Shown: positions 1 through 7,665 of the stretch, piece after piece
Numbering within the stretch: position 1 is the stretch's first letter
Layout of the letters: each line of letters opens with the position of its first letter
Assembly: GCF_001011035.1 (NCBI RefSeq)
Contig: NZ_CP011492.1
Coordinates: 5,005,001 to 5,069,000, forward strand
Origin: Streptomyces sp. CNQ-509
Lineage (GTDB): Bacteria; Actinomycetota; Actinomycetes; Streptomycetales; Streptomycetaceae
Direction: 5' to 3'
DNA length: 64,000 bases
Notes under the pieces: model-generated
The model's database searches: none
Told to the model about the DNA's origin: nothing
What the model saw: the letters and a program-made list of their open reading frames with translations, nothing else
Translations under genes and position numbers: made by a program

Positions 1-460
1 CCTCCCGTAACCGGTGCCCGACGCCTTCGAGCGCGGTGGCCTGCCTGTTGCCGACCCGTTCGAGGAGGGCGGCCCGGCGCAGGTAGTCCTCCGGCGCGGC
101 GGAGAGGGCGAGCTGCACGGTGGCGTCGGCGGTGCCGTTGCGGTACTGCGCGGTGGCGAAGGAGCCGAGCGCGTTGCGGGCGTCGTTGAGCCGCGCGGTC
201 TTGCGGGCTGCCTCGTCGCGGAGGTCGTCCAGGGTCCGTTCGGTACGGTCCGCCTTCTCCTTGACGCCGTTGTACTCCTCGACGGTCCGCTCGGCCTCGT
301 GGTGCAGCCGGTCGACCCTGGCCCTGACCCCCGCGGGGGTCGGCTGCGGGTCGGCGTGCGCGAAGCCGCCGAGCGCGGTGGCGGTGGCGGTGCCGACGAG
401 CACGATCGCCCCGGCGGTACGGGCCCTGGTCCTTCTGTGGGACGCCACTCGGGCGTTCAC
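1..460 (-). CDS. NlpC/P60 cell-wall hydrolase, N-terminal part (runs off window)
   Basis: The first 153 codons of a secreted protein whose 3' end lies beyond base 1. It starts at GTG 460 after a weak purine-rich site (AAGGAAGGG). The N-terminus is basic, followed by a hydrophobic stretch ending in FAHADPQP, which looks like a signal peptide. Next comes a coiled-coil region (RLHHEAERTVEEYNGVKEK) that closely parallels the protein encoded at 1182-2339, which carries a C-terminal NlpC/P60 endopeptidase domain. By that parallel this gene probably encodes a second secreted peptidoglycan gamma-D-Glu/diamino-acid endopeptidase, but the catalytic domain is not in view. Codon 151 (bases 8-10) is TTA, rare in Streptomyces and read by the bldA tRNA, so translation may be developmentally gated. 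Confidence 0.8.
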   Translation of the reverse strand, partial: MNARVASHRRTRARTAGAIVLVGTATATALGGFAHADPQPTPAGVRARVDRLHHEAERTVEEYNGVKEKADRTERTLDDLRDEAARKTARLNDARNALGSFATAQYRNGTADATVQLALSAAPEDYLRRAALLERVGNRQATALEGVGHRLRE

Positions 461-476
461 CCCTTCCTTGCGCTCC

Positions 477-510
477 GGCGGCGGCCCGCACGGGGGAGCG
501 GGCCGCCGCC
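477..510 (-). promoter_or_regulatory. 13-bp perfect hairpin in the NlpC/P60 leader
   Basis: Bases 477-489 (GGCGGCGGCCCGC) pair perfectly with 498-510 across an 8-nt loop, ending about 8 nt upstream of the ribosome binding site of the gene starting at 460. Such a stable stem inside a leader could attenuate transcription, protect the mRNA 5' end or block ribosome loading. No U-run follows on the minus strand, so a classic terminator is unlikely. Confidence 0.5.
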
Positions 511-584
511 GGCTCTCGGCGGAGGCGGCCGGCGGCCGCGCCGGTGACGCGGGCGGCGGTGAGAAGCCGACCACCTGAGCGGAG

Positions 585-590
585 ACGCTA
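585..590 (-). promoter_or_regulatory. Possible -10 box for the NlpC/P60 gene
   Basis: On the minus strand this reads TAGCGT, a common Streptomyces -10 hexamer. It would give a leader of about 118 nt containing the 477-510 hairpin. No convincing -35 box is visible, so this is a weak call. Confidence 0.3.
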
Positions 591-756
591 AGCCGAGGGC
601 GCGCCGCGAGAGGAGGGGATGAAAGAGACTTACCGGACCTGCCTGGCGGTGACAAATCGTGATCAGATGAACACGGTGAAGTGATCTGCGGGTTGGCATC
701 CGTGACCGATGTTCCGGAAGTGGTCGCCCCCATTGGGGCGAGCTGTTACGGACCGC

Positions 757-762
757 TACGCT
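757..762 (+). promoter_or_regulatory. -10 box TACGCT, leaderless start
   Basis: TACGCT lies 8 nt before the ATG at 771. Transcription starting 6-8 nt downstream of it would begin at or next to the start codon, matching the absence of a Shine-Dalgarno sequence before 771. Confidence 0.4.
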
Positions 763-770
763 CCCGTCTC

Positions 771-1124
771 ATGGATGTACTCATCAACCTCTTCGTCGCC
801 TCGCACATCATCGGTGTCGCCGCACTGCTGGGCGGCTGGCTCACCCAGTTGAAGTCGTTGAGCACGGGCGACGTGCGCATCGCGCCCTCGATGGTGCACG
901 GCGCGCTGGTCATGCTGGTGACCGGATTCATCCTCGTCGGCCTCAACGAGGCCGATGACGTGGAACTCAATCAGACGAAGATCAGCGTCAAGAGCCTGAT
1001 CCTGATAGCCATCCTCGTCGCGGTCTTCATCAAGCGGAAGGAAGAGCGCATCCCGAAGCCCTACTTCGCCGCCATCGGACTCCTGACCATGGCCAACGTC
1101 GTCATCGCCACCACCTGGACCTGA
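771..1124 (+). CDS. Small integral membrane protein, 117 aa
   Basis: A 117-residue protein with about four hydrophobic segments: one near the N-terminus (LFVASHIIGVAALLGGWL), one around residues 42-62 (ALVMLVTGFILVGL), one around 75-90 (SLILIAILVAVFI) and one at the C-terminus. A short basic loop (KRKEERIPK) separates the last two. ATG 771 is preferred because it follows a -10 box at leaderless distance and the protein starts directly at the first membrane segment; a GTG at 681 would add 30 residues of unconvincing composition. It sits alone between two divergently read cell-wall hydrolase genes. I recognise no function; it resembles small conserved membrane proteins of actinobacteria. Confidence 0.8.
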   Translation: MDVLINLFVASHIIGVAALLGGWLTQLKSLSTGDVRIAPSMVHGALVMLVTGFILVGLNEADDVELNQTKISVKSLILIAILVAVFIKRKEERIPKPYFAAIGLLTMANVVIATTWT

Positions 1125-1181
1125 GGGCGGTACCGTTCTTCCGGCCCTCGGAACCCCTGCAACGACCTGCAACCCACGCCT

Positions 1182-2339
1182 TCAGGCCGGGCGCACCCCG
1201 CTGTGGAACGGCATGTAGTCGATCGACTCGTACTTCACGTCGTCGCCCGGCTTGGAAGCGTGGATCATCTGCCCGTTGCCCACGTAGATCCCGACGTGGC
1301 TGACGTCGTCGTAGAAGAAGACCAGGTCGCCCGGCTGCAGATCCGCCTTGGCCACCTGCGTGCCGGCGTTGACCTGGTCGTAGGTCGTACGCGGCAGTGA
1401 GATGCCCGCCTCCCGCCAGGCCGCCTGGGTGAGGCCCGAGCAGTCGTACGAGTCCGGACCCGTGGCCCCCCACACGTACGGCTTGCCCAACTGGGCCTCG
1501 GCGAACGCCAGCACCTGCGCCGACTTCGAGGGAGCGGGGTCCGCGGGCGGCGGGTCCTCCTGCTGCTCCTCTTCCTGCTGCTCCTGCTCGCGCTGCTGCT
1601 GTTCGCGGCGCTCCTGCTCGGCCTGCTGCTGCCGCTCCAACTCCGCCTGGCGCGCGGCCTCCTCGGCCTTGCGCCGCGCCTCCTCCTCGCGCTTGCGCTC
1701 CAGTTCGGCGAGGCGCTTCTTCTCCGCCTCGGTGAGCCGGTCCAGCACCTTGCGCGCGTCGGACAGCTTGGTCTGCACCTCCTGCTTGGACGCCTGGAGC
1801 TGCTCCTGCGAGTCGGTGAGGGTGCGCAGGCTCTCCTGCGCCTCCGAGCGCTTCTTCGCGGCCTCGGCCTGGCGCACCTGGAACTGGTCGACCGCGGCCT
1901 TCTCGCGGTTCGTCAGCCGCTCCATGAGGTGCGCCTGGTCGAAGTAGGTCTGCGGGTCGGGCGCGAGCATGAACGTCGCGGTGGGCGTGATGCCCCCGGT
2001 GCGGTACTGGGCGGCGGCGAGCCGGCCCAGCTCGCGCCGCGACTCGTTGAGCCGCGCGGTCTCCTTGGCCACCTCGTCGAGCTGCTGCTCGACCCGGGTG
2101 CGCTGCTGCGCGGTGCGCTCCTTGGCGCCGTTGTAGCGCTCGGTGGCCCGCTCCGCCTCGTGGTAGAGGTGGTCGACTTCCTTCTGCACGTCCTCGATCG
2201 ACCGCTCGGCCGGGGTCGCGCCGGCTTCCTGGGTGAGAAGCGTCGCTGATGCCAGCGCCGCGAAGCCGACGCCGACGGCGGTACGGCGCCCCGCCGGCGA
2301 CTCGAGGATCCGGGTCCGCGGCTTTCGGTGGGAAGCCAA
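1182..2339 (-). CDS. Secreted NlpC/P60 (C40) peptidoglycan endopeptidase
   Basis: A 385-residue secreted hydrolase. TTG 2339 is the start: it is preceded by GGAAGGAG at good spacing and no in-frame ATG fits. Residues 1-40 hold a basic N-terminus and hydrophobic core ending in GATPAERS, a likely signal peptide. Residues 45-270 form a long coiled coil ending in a Glu/Gln/Arg-rich stretch, typical of actinobacterial RipA-like hydrolases, which may self-inhibit or dock onto division or membrane partners. The C-terminal 115 residues are the NlpC/P60 domain, with catalytic Cys in YDCSGLTQAAW, His in DVSHVGIYVG and a later polar residue. The family cleaves peptide stems of peptidoglycan. The gene is convergent with the small membrane gene at 771 and divergent from pcrA. 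Confidence 0.92.
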   Translation of the reverse strand: MASHRKPRTRILESPAGRRTAVGVGFAALASATLLTQEAGATPAERSIEDVQKEVDHLYHEAERATERYNGAKERTAQQRTRVEQQLDEVAKETARLNESRRELGRLAAAQYRTGGITPTATFMLAPDPQTYFDQAHLMERLTNREKAAVDQFQVRQAEAAKKRSEAQESLRTLTDSQEQLQASKQEVQTKLSDARKVLDRLTEAEKKRLAELERKREEEARRKAEEAARQAELERQQQAEQERREQQQREQEQQEEEQQEDPPPADPAPSKSAQVLAFAEAQLGKPYVWGATGPDSYDCSGLTQAAWREAGISLPRTTYDQVNAGTQVAKADLQPGDLVFFYDDVSHVGIYVGNGQMIHASKPGDDVKYESIDYMPFHSGVRPA

Positions 2340-2423
2340 GGCAGGCCACTCCTTCCGTCCGGGCAGTGCCGTGCACGGTAGCCACTCGGTGGGACTGCTG
2401 TGAAGTCTGATGTTCGATATGCC

Positions 2424-2436
2424 CGAAACCGTTTCG
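2424..2436. promoter_or_regulatory. Inverted repeat CGAAACCGTTTCG
   Basis: A perfect 6-bp inverted repeat around one central base, 85 nt upstream of the NlpC/P60 start at 2339. The form is like LacI-family operators (AAACnGTTT core). No such regulator gene lies nearby, so the assignment is only suggestive. Confidence 0.3.
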
Positions 2437-2555
2437 TGATCCGAGGAACAGTTCCATGCAAGGGGGACATCCGGGGCGGGCGGTGGAGCCGGCCGCCGGG
2501 TCGCCCGGCGGAGGTGGAAAGAGGGCTGCGGGAGTGGGTTGTCGGTGCGGCGCCC

Positions 2556-2561
2556 TAGACT
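2556..2561 (+). promoter_or_regulatory. -10 box TAGACT of pcrA, leaderless
   Basis: TAGACT ends 9 nt before ATG 2571 and no Shine-Dalgarno sequence lies between, so the pcrA mRNA is probably leaderless or nearly so. Confidence 0.4.
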
Positions 2562-2570
2562 CTGTGGACG

Positions 2571-5024
2571 ATGAGCAGCCTCTTCGACGACAGTCATCTC
2601 GCCCTCGCCGCGAGCACCCCCGAGCCGTACTACCGCGATGGCGCGCCCCGCCCCGTGACGGACCCGGAAGCGCTGCTCACGGGGCTGAACGAGCAGCAGC
2701 GCGCCGCCGTGGAGCACACCGGCTCGCCCCTGCTGATCGTCGCCGGCGCCGGCTCCGGAAAGACCCGGGTGCTGACCCACCGGATCGCGTACCTGCTCGC
2801 CAAGCGGCGGGCCCACCCCGGCCAGATCCTCGCCATCACGTTCACGAACAAGGCGGCCGGGGAGATGAAGGAGCGCGTCGAGGAGCTGGTCGGCGCGCGG
2901 GCGAACGCGATGTGGGTCTCCACCTTCCACAGCGCCTGCGTGCGCATCCTGCGCCGCGAGTCGAAGAAGCTGGGCTTCACGTCCTCCTTCTCGATCTACG
3001 ACGCCGCCGACTCGCGCCGGCTGATGGCCCTGGTCTGCCGGGACCTGGACCTCGACCCGAAGCGGTATCCGCCGAAGGCGCTCAGCGCCAGGGTCTCCAG
3101 CCTGAAGAACGAGCTGATCGACGAGGAGAGCTGGGCCGCCCAGGCCGTCGACGGCTTCGAGAAGACCCTCGCCGAGGCGTACGCGCTCTACCAGTCGCGG
3201 CTGCGCGAGGCCAACGCGCTGGACTTCGACGATCTGATCATGACGACCGTGAACCTGCTGCAGGCGTTCCCGGACGTCGCCGAGCACTACCGCCGCCGGT
3301 TTAGGCACGTGCTGGTCGACGAGTACCAGGACACCAACCGGGCGCAGTACATGCTGGTGCGCGAGCTGGTCGGCCCGCCGGCGGGTCCGCCGGGGGAGGG
3401 CGGGGCCGCGGCCCCGGAGGAGGACGGGGCCGCCGCGGCGGACGGCGGCGGGGTCCGTACGACGGGCCCGGAGGGACCCGCGGAGCTCTGTGTCGTCGGC
3501 GACGCCGACCAGTCGATCTACGCCTTCCGCGGCGCCACCATCCGCAACATCCTGCAGTTCGAGGAGGACTACCCCGAGGCGCGCACGATCCTCCTGGAGC
3601 AGAACTACCGCTCCACCCAGACGATCCTCAACGCGGCCAACGCCGTCATCGAGCGCAACGCCTCCCGCCGCCCCAAGAACCTGTGGACCGACGCCGGCGC
3701 CGGCGCCCGCATCGTCGGCTACGTCGCCGACACCGAGCACGACGAGGCGCAGTTCGTCGCCGACGAGATCGACCGGCTCTCGGACGCCGGCGAGGCGCGC
3801 GCCGGCGACGTCGCCGTCTTCTACCGGACCAACGCCCAGTCCCGTGTCTTCGAGGAGGTCTTCATCCGCGTCGGCCTGCCCTACAAGGTCGTCGGCGGCG
3901 TCCGCTTCTACGAGCGCCGGGAGGTCCGCGACGTCCTCGCGTACCTGCGCGTGCTCGCCAACCCCGAGGACTCCGTACCCCTGCGCCGCATCATGAACGT
4001 GCCCAAGCGCGGCATCGGCGACCGCGCGGAGGCGATGATCGAGGCGCTGGCGCAGCGCGAGCGGATCTCGTTCCCGCAGGCGCTGGTGCGCGTCGACGAG
4101 GCGTACGGGATGGCGTCCCGCTCGGTCAACGCCGTCAAGCGGTTCAACGTGCTGATGGAGGAGCTGCGCACGGTCGTCGAATCCGGCGCCGGGCCCGCCA
4201 CCGTGCTGGAGGCGGTGCTGGAGCAGACGGGCTATCTCGCCGAGTTGCAGGCGTCGACGGACCCGCAGGACGAGACCCGTATCGAGAACCTGCAAGAACT
4301 GGCCGCCGTGGCCCTGGAGTTCGAGCAGGAGCGCGGGGAGGAGGGGCCCGGGACGCTCGCCGACTTCCTGGAGCGCGTCGCGCTCGTCGCCGACAGCGAC
4401 GAGATCCCGGAGGAGGAGACGGACGGCTCCGGCGTGATAACGCTGATGACGCTGCACACCGCCAAGGGCCTGGAGTTCCCCGTGGTGTTCCTCAGCGGGA
4501 TGGAGGACGGCGTCTTCCCGCACATGCGGGCCCTCGGCGACGTCAAGGAGCTGGAGGAGGAGCGCCGGCTGGCGTACGTCGGCATCACGCGCGCGCAGGA
4601 ACGGCTCTATCTGACGCGCTCGGTGATGCGCAGCTCGTGGGGCCAGCCGTCGTACAACCCGCCGTCGCGCTTCCTGGACGAGATCCCGCCGGCCTACGTG
4701 GAGTGGCGGCGCACGGGCGCCTCGGCCACCCGGGGCGGCGGCGGGGGGCGGTCGCCGATGGAGTCCGCAGCGGCGGCGCTGGCGTCGTCCACGTCCGCGG
4801 CCCGTACGCGGCAGGGCCCTTCGGGCTTCGCCACGGGGCGGGCGACGGAGCGGCCGGTGATCGCGCTGTCGGTGGGGGACCGGGTGACGCACGACCAGTT
4901 CGGGATGGGGACGGTCGTGGAGGTGTCGGGCTCGGGCGCGAACGCGCAGGCGACGATCGACTTCGGCGACGGGGGACGGACGAAGAAGCTGCTGCTGCGG
5001 TACGCGCCGGTGGAGAAGCTGTAG
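2571..5024 (+). CDS. pcrA: ATP-dependent DNA helicase PcrA/UvrD
   Basis: An 817-residue superfamily 1A 3'-5' helicase, acting in nucleotide excision repair, replication restart and RecA removal. Visible motifs in order: Q-motif (LNEQQRAAVEH), Walker A GAGSGKT near residues 58-64, motif Ia TFTNKAAGEMKER, Walker B DEYQDTN, motif III GDADQSIYAFRGA, motif IV QNYRST, motif V TLHTAKGLEF and motif VI YVGITRAQ. The C-terminus ends with a basic/hydrophobic Tudor-like tail (GDRVTHDQFGMGTVVEV), which in PcrA contacts RNA polymerase. Between Walker B and motif III sits a roughly 35-residue Pro/Gly/Ala/Glu-rich insert (about 3376-3480), a lineage-type insertion in a loop. ATG 2571 is the only sensible start. 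It is followed by a terminator-like hairpin and a convergent gene. Confidence 0.97.
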   Translation: MSSLFDDSHLALAASTPEPYYRDGAPRPVTDPEALLTGLNEQQRAAVEHTGSPLLIVAGAGSGKTRVLTHRIAYLLAKRRAHPGQILAITFTNKAAGEMKERVEELVGARANAMWVSTFHSACVRILRRESKKLGFTSSFSIYDAADSRRLMALVCRDLDLDPKRYPPKALSARVSSLKNELIDEESWAAQAVDGFEKTLAEAYALYQSRLREANALDFDDLIMTTVNLLQAFPDVAEHYRRRFRHVLVDEYQDTNRAQYMLVRELVGPPAGPPGEGGAAAPEEDGAAAADGGGVRTTGPEGPAELCVVGDADQSIYAFRGATIRNILQFEEDYPEARTILLEQNYRSTQTILNAANAVIERNASRRPKNLWTDAGAGARIVGYVADTEHDEAQFVADEIDRLSDAGEARAGDVAVFYRTNAQSRVFEEVFIRVGLPYKVVGGVRFYERREVRDVLAYLRVLANPEDSVPLRRIMNVPKRGIGDRAEAMIEALAQRERISFPQALVRVDEAYGMASRSVNAVKRFNVLMEELRTVVESGAGPATVLEAVLEQTGYLAELQASTDPQDETRIENLQELAAVALEFEQERGEEGPGTLADFLERVALVADSDEIPEEETDGSGVITLMTLHTAKGLEFPVVFLSGMEDGVFPHMRALGDVKELEEERRLAYVGITRAQERLYLTRSVMRSSWGQPSYNPPSRFLDEIPPAYVEWRRTGASATRGGGGGRSPMESAAAALASSTSAARTRQGPSGFATGRATERPVIALSVGDRVTHDQFGMGTVVEVSGSGANAQATIDFGDGGRTKKLLLRYAPVEKL

Positions 5025-5031
5025 GGGCCGC

Positions 5032-5057
5032 GCGCCCCCCGTTTCCGGGGGCTGCGC
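5032..5057. terminator. Hairpin between pcrA and the M23 peptidase gene
   Basis: GCGC plus CCCCCG pairs with CGGGGG plus GCGC across a TTTC loop, with a two-base bulge. It lies in the 75-nt gap between convergent genes and could serve both, although no U-run follows. Confidence 0.45.
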
Positions 5058-5099
5058 CGCGGTCCGTCCGTGCCGCGCGGCATGCGCCTCGTGCGCGGC

Positions 5100-6881
5100 C
5101 TACTGCGGGTCGAGGCCCTTCTCCTGCAGCCAGGCGAGCGGGTCGACGGCGGAGCCGCCGCCGGGGTGCACCTCGAAGTGCAGGTGCGGTCCCGTGGAGT
5201 TCCCGGAGTTGCCCGAGTAGGCGACGACGTCGCCCGCCTGCACGGGGCCGGTGGTGATGGCGTAGCTGTCGAGGTGGGCGTACCACGTCTCGGTGCCGTC
5301 GGCCGCGGTGAGGACGAGCATGTTCCCGTACGAGTAGTCGTAGCGGGTGGTGACCGTGCCGTCGGTGGCGGCCTTGACCTCGCTGCCGTACGAGACGGGG
5401 AAGTCGATGCCGGTGTGCACCGACATCCAGTTGACGCCCGCCTGGCCGTAGTACGCGCTGAGCCCCGGGCTGTCGACCGGGACCGCGAACTTCGGCCGCA
5501 GCGCCTCCTTGCGGGCCGCCTCCGCCGCCTCCCGCTTCCGCTCGGCCTCCTGCTTCTCCTTGAGGTCGATGCGCTCCTGGGTGCGGCTGGCGCGGTCGGC
5601 GAAGTCGTCGGCGTCCTCGGTGACACCGCGAAGCTGCGTGTCGAGCGCGGCGTTGGCCTTCGATGCCTTCGCGGAGCCCGTGTCGGGGGCCGCCTGCGTG
5701 GTCTTGCCGTCGCCCTCGGCGCCGCCCTTGCCGGTGCCGGTGACGCTCGCGGCGGCGACACCGGCCACGCCGACGACGGCGATGGACGGCACGGCCACGG
5801 TCAGCAGCGCGGAGCGCTTGGGGCAGCGGCGGCGGGCGCGTACGGCGCGGCCGACGGGGACGCCGGCCGGGCGGCGCGCGGCGGCGGGCGCGGGGTCGGC
5901 GTCGAGCGCCGCGGGGGTCTCGGGCGCGTCGGGGTGGTCGAACCCGCCCTGCTTGTCGCTGCCTTCGATGCCGTCGTGCTCGGCGAGGGCGGTGAAGTCC
6001 CAGGCGGAGGTCGCGTCGGGGTCGGCGTGCGCGGCGTTCGCGAGGTTCTGGGCGTAGGCCGCGTGCTCGTCGTACGCGGCGGTGGCCGCCGTGGTGTCGC
6101 CGAACGCCTCGGGGTACGCGGTGGCTTCGGCGTACGCCGTGACGTCCGGGTACCCCGTCGTGTCCGTGGCCGCCTCCGCGTACGCCGCGGTGTCATAGTG
6201 GCCGGTGTCCCAGCCGGCGGCGGTGTCGTACTGCGCGCCTTGGTGCTGCGGGACTTCGTGCTGCCCGGCGTCGTACTGCGTGCCGTCGTACGCCGCGGCC
6301 TCGTGCTGCGCGGCGTCGTGCGGCGCGCCGGTGTCCCAGTCGGACCACTCGCCGGTGGCGTTCCACTGCGCGGCCGGGGCGCCCGCCGAGGGGTAGCCGT
6401 AGTCGTAGTCGTCGGCCGGGCCCGCCTGCCGCGGGATGCCGCCGGCCGGAACCCCGGCGGCCGGGGTGTCGGTGGCGGCTTCCGTCCAGAGCGCGGAGAC
6501 ATCGTAGCCACCGGAGGCGTGGGCATCGCCTGCGTAGGGATCGGCCGTGGCGTAGAGGCCGTTCGCGCCGTACGTGCCGAAGTCGGCCGACTGCGTGCCG
6601 GCGTCCCACGACGAGGTGGCGTCGGGCGTCAGATAGCCGCCGGCTTCGTAGCCGGTGGTGGCGTAGGTACCCGAGTCGTACGCGGCCGAGTGGCTCGCGT
6701 CGTAGCCGTCATAGCTCTGGTCGTAGCTCTGATAGCCGTGATGGAGAGGCTCTTCACCGGAACCGCCGCCGTGGCCGGAGGTGTCGTAGCCGTACCCGTA
6801 GCCGTCGAGGCTTCCATGGGCGGAGGCGTCGCCAGCGGGAGAGGCCGGGGTGGGGAAGCCCGGCGGGGGACGGTCGTTCAC
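5100..6881 (-). CDS. Membrane-anchored M23 family metallopeptidase
   Basis: A 593-residue protein. The likely start is the second of two tandem GTG codons (6881; the first is at 6884), giving VNDRPPPGF and preceded by AAAGAGAA. Residues 1 to about 310 are a Tyr/Asp/Gly/Ala-rich disordered cytoplasmic region with repeats such as YGYGYDTSG and SYDQSYDGYDA. Then come a basic patch and one membrane segment (LLTVAVPSIAVVGVAGVAAA). A short coiled coil leads to the C-terminal LytM/M23 domain with zinc ligands HTGIDF and HLHFEV and catalytic-type HLD (YAHLDSY). The domain is extracellular and cleaves peptidoglycan cross-bridges or serves as an amidase activator if inactive; here the ligands are all present. 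It is convergent with pcrA and divergent from icmB. Confidence 0.9.
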   Translation of the reverse strand: MNDRPPPGFPTPASPAGDASAHGSLDGYGYGYDTSGHGGGSGEEPLHHGYQSYDQSYDGYDASHSAAYDSGTYATTGYEAGGYLTPDATSSWDAGTQSADFGTYGANGLYATADPYAGDAHASGGYDVSALWTEAATDTPAAGVPAGGIPRQAGPADDYDYGYPSAGAPAAQWNATGEWSDWDTGAPHDAAQHEAAAYDGTQYDAGQHEVPQHQGAQYDTAAGWDTGHYDTAAYAEAATDTTGYPDVTAYAEATAYPEAFGDTTAATAAYDEHAAYAQNLANAAHADPDATSAWDFTALAEHDGIEGSDKQGGFDHPDAPETPAALDADPAPAAARRPAGVPVGRAVRARRRCPKRSALLTVAVPSIAVVGVAGVAAASVTGTGKGGAEGDGKTTQAAPDTGSAKASKANAALDTQLRGVTEDADDFADRASRTQERIDLKEKQEAERKREAAEAARKEALRPKFAVPVDSPGLSAYYGQAGVNWMSVHTGIDFPVSYGSEVKAATDGTVTTRYDYSYGNMLVLTAADGTETWYAHLDSYAITTGPVQAGDVVAYSGNSGNSTGPHLHFEVHPGGGSAVDPLAWLQEKGLDPQ

Positions 6882-7170
6882 CACTTCTCTTTCGCCTCGG
6901 GAGCAGGAGACTGCCGCGACTGTACCGGGCGTCCCACGGCTCGACAATCTTTCCTTGGTTTCGCCGGGGCGCGTTCGGGGCACTTGCCCGATTTTTCGAG
7001 TACCCGAGGGTAAGACCGGGGCCACGGCTGTCCGATTTGCCGGTGGCCGCACGTGTGATTTCCCCCTCCCCGGATGTTGCGTTCTGCCGGGGTGCGCGAT
7101 GCTGGGGATAACGTTCGTTCACACCCTCGAAGGACTCACGGACGCGCGGGACGGCGCGATGGAGGCAGCG

Positions 7171-7584
7171 ATGAGTGGCACCGGTCCGATCCGCGTGGTG
7201 GTGGCCAAGCCGGGACTCGACGGCCACGACCGCGGGGCCAAGGTCATCGCGCGGGCCCTGCGCGACGCCGGCATGGAGGTCATCTACACGGGCCTGCACC
7301 AGACGCCGGAGCAGATCGTCGACACCGCGATCCAGGAGGACGCCGAGGCGATCGGCCTCTCCATCCTCTCCGGGGCGCACATGACGCTCTTCGGCAAGGT
7401 CGTGGAGCTGCTGCGGGAGCGGGACGCGCTGGACATCAAGCTCTTCGGCGGCGGGATCATCCCGGAGGACGACATCCCGCAGTTGAAAGGGCTGGGCGTC
7501 GCGGCGATCTTCACGCCGGGCGCGGCGACCACCGAAGTGGTGGAGTGGGTGCGGACGCACGTGCGGGAGCCGGCGGGCGCCTGA
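7171..7584 (+). CDS. icmB: Isobutyryl-CoA mutase small (cobalamin-binding) subunit
   Basis: A 137-residue stand-alone B12-binding domain. It carries the DxHxxG motif (GLDGHDRGAKV) whose His replaces the lower axial ligand of adenosylcobalamin, SILSG (SxL) and GGGIIPEDD (GG), the three marks of the base-off/His-on fold. ATG 7171 follows GGAGG at 5-6 nt; an ATG at 7159 lacks such a site. Small subunits of this size without a TIM barrel are the IcmB type, pairing with a separately encoded IcmA to convert isobutyryl-CoA to n-butyryl-CoA, linking valine and fatty-acid metabolism to polyketide precursors. The large subunit is not in this window, so an equivalent role in another acyl-CoA mutase cannot be excluded. 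Confidence 0.88.
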   Translation: MSGTGPIRVVVAKPGLDGHDRGAKVIARALRDAGMEVIYTGLHQTPEQIVDTAIQEDAEAIGLSILSGAHMTLFGKVVELLRERDALDIKLFGGGIIPEDDIPQLKGLGVAAIFTPGAATTEVVEWVRTHVREPAGA

Positions 7585-7609
7585 GGCGTACGCCCCGAGG
7601 CGCGCGCAG

Positions 7610-7630
7610 CGGTGGCGCGCCGCGCCACCG
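7610..7630. terminator. Bidirectional hairpin between icmB and the DUF5691 gene
   Basis: CGGTGGCGCG and CGCGCCACCG form a nearly continuous 10-bp inverted repeat in the 80-nt gap between convergent genes. Likely transcription end for both. Confidence 0.5.
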
Positions 7631-7665
7631 GGAACGGCGCGTGACCGGCTGCGTGTCCGCGTCCC

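Noticed and set aside
461..680. c-di-AMP (ydaO) riboswitch before the first NlpC/P60 gene
   Set aside because: Such elements often precede cell-wall hydrolases in Streptomyces, but I could not find its conserved core here or upstream of 2339.
619..684. A 21-residue open frame after AGGAGGGG
   Set aside because: The ribosome site is too close to the ATG, the peptide resembles nothing, and it overlaps the promoter zone of the flanking genes.
1182..4892. A 1236-codon open frame on the minus strand across pcrA and the NlpC/P60 gene
   Set aside because: Only its last 385 codons encode a recognisable protein. The rest is the antisense of pcrA, an open frame produced by high GC.
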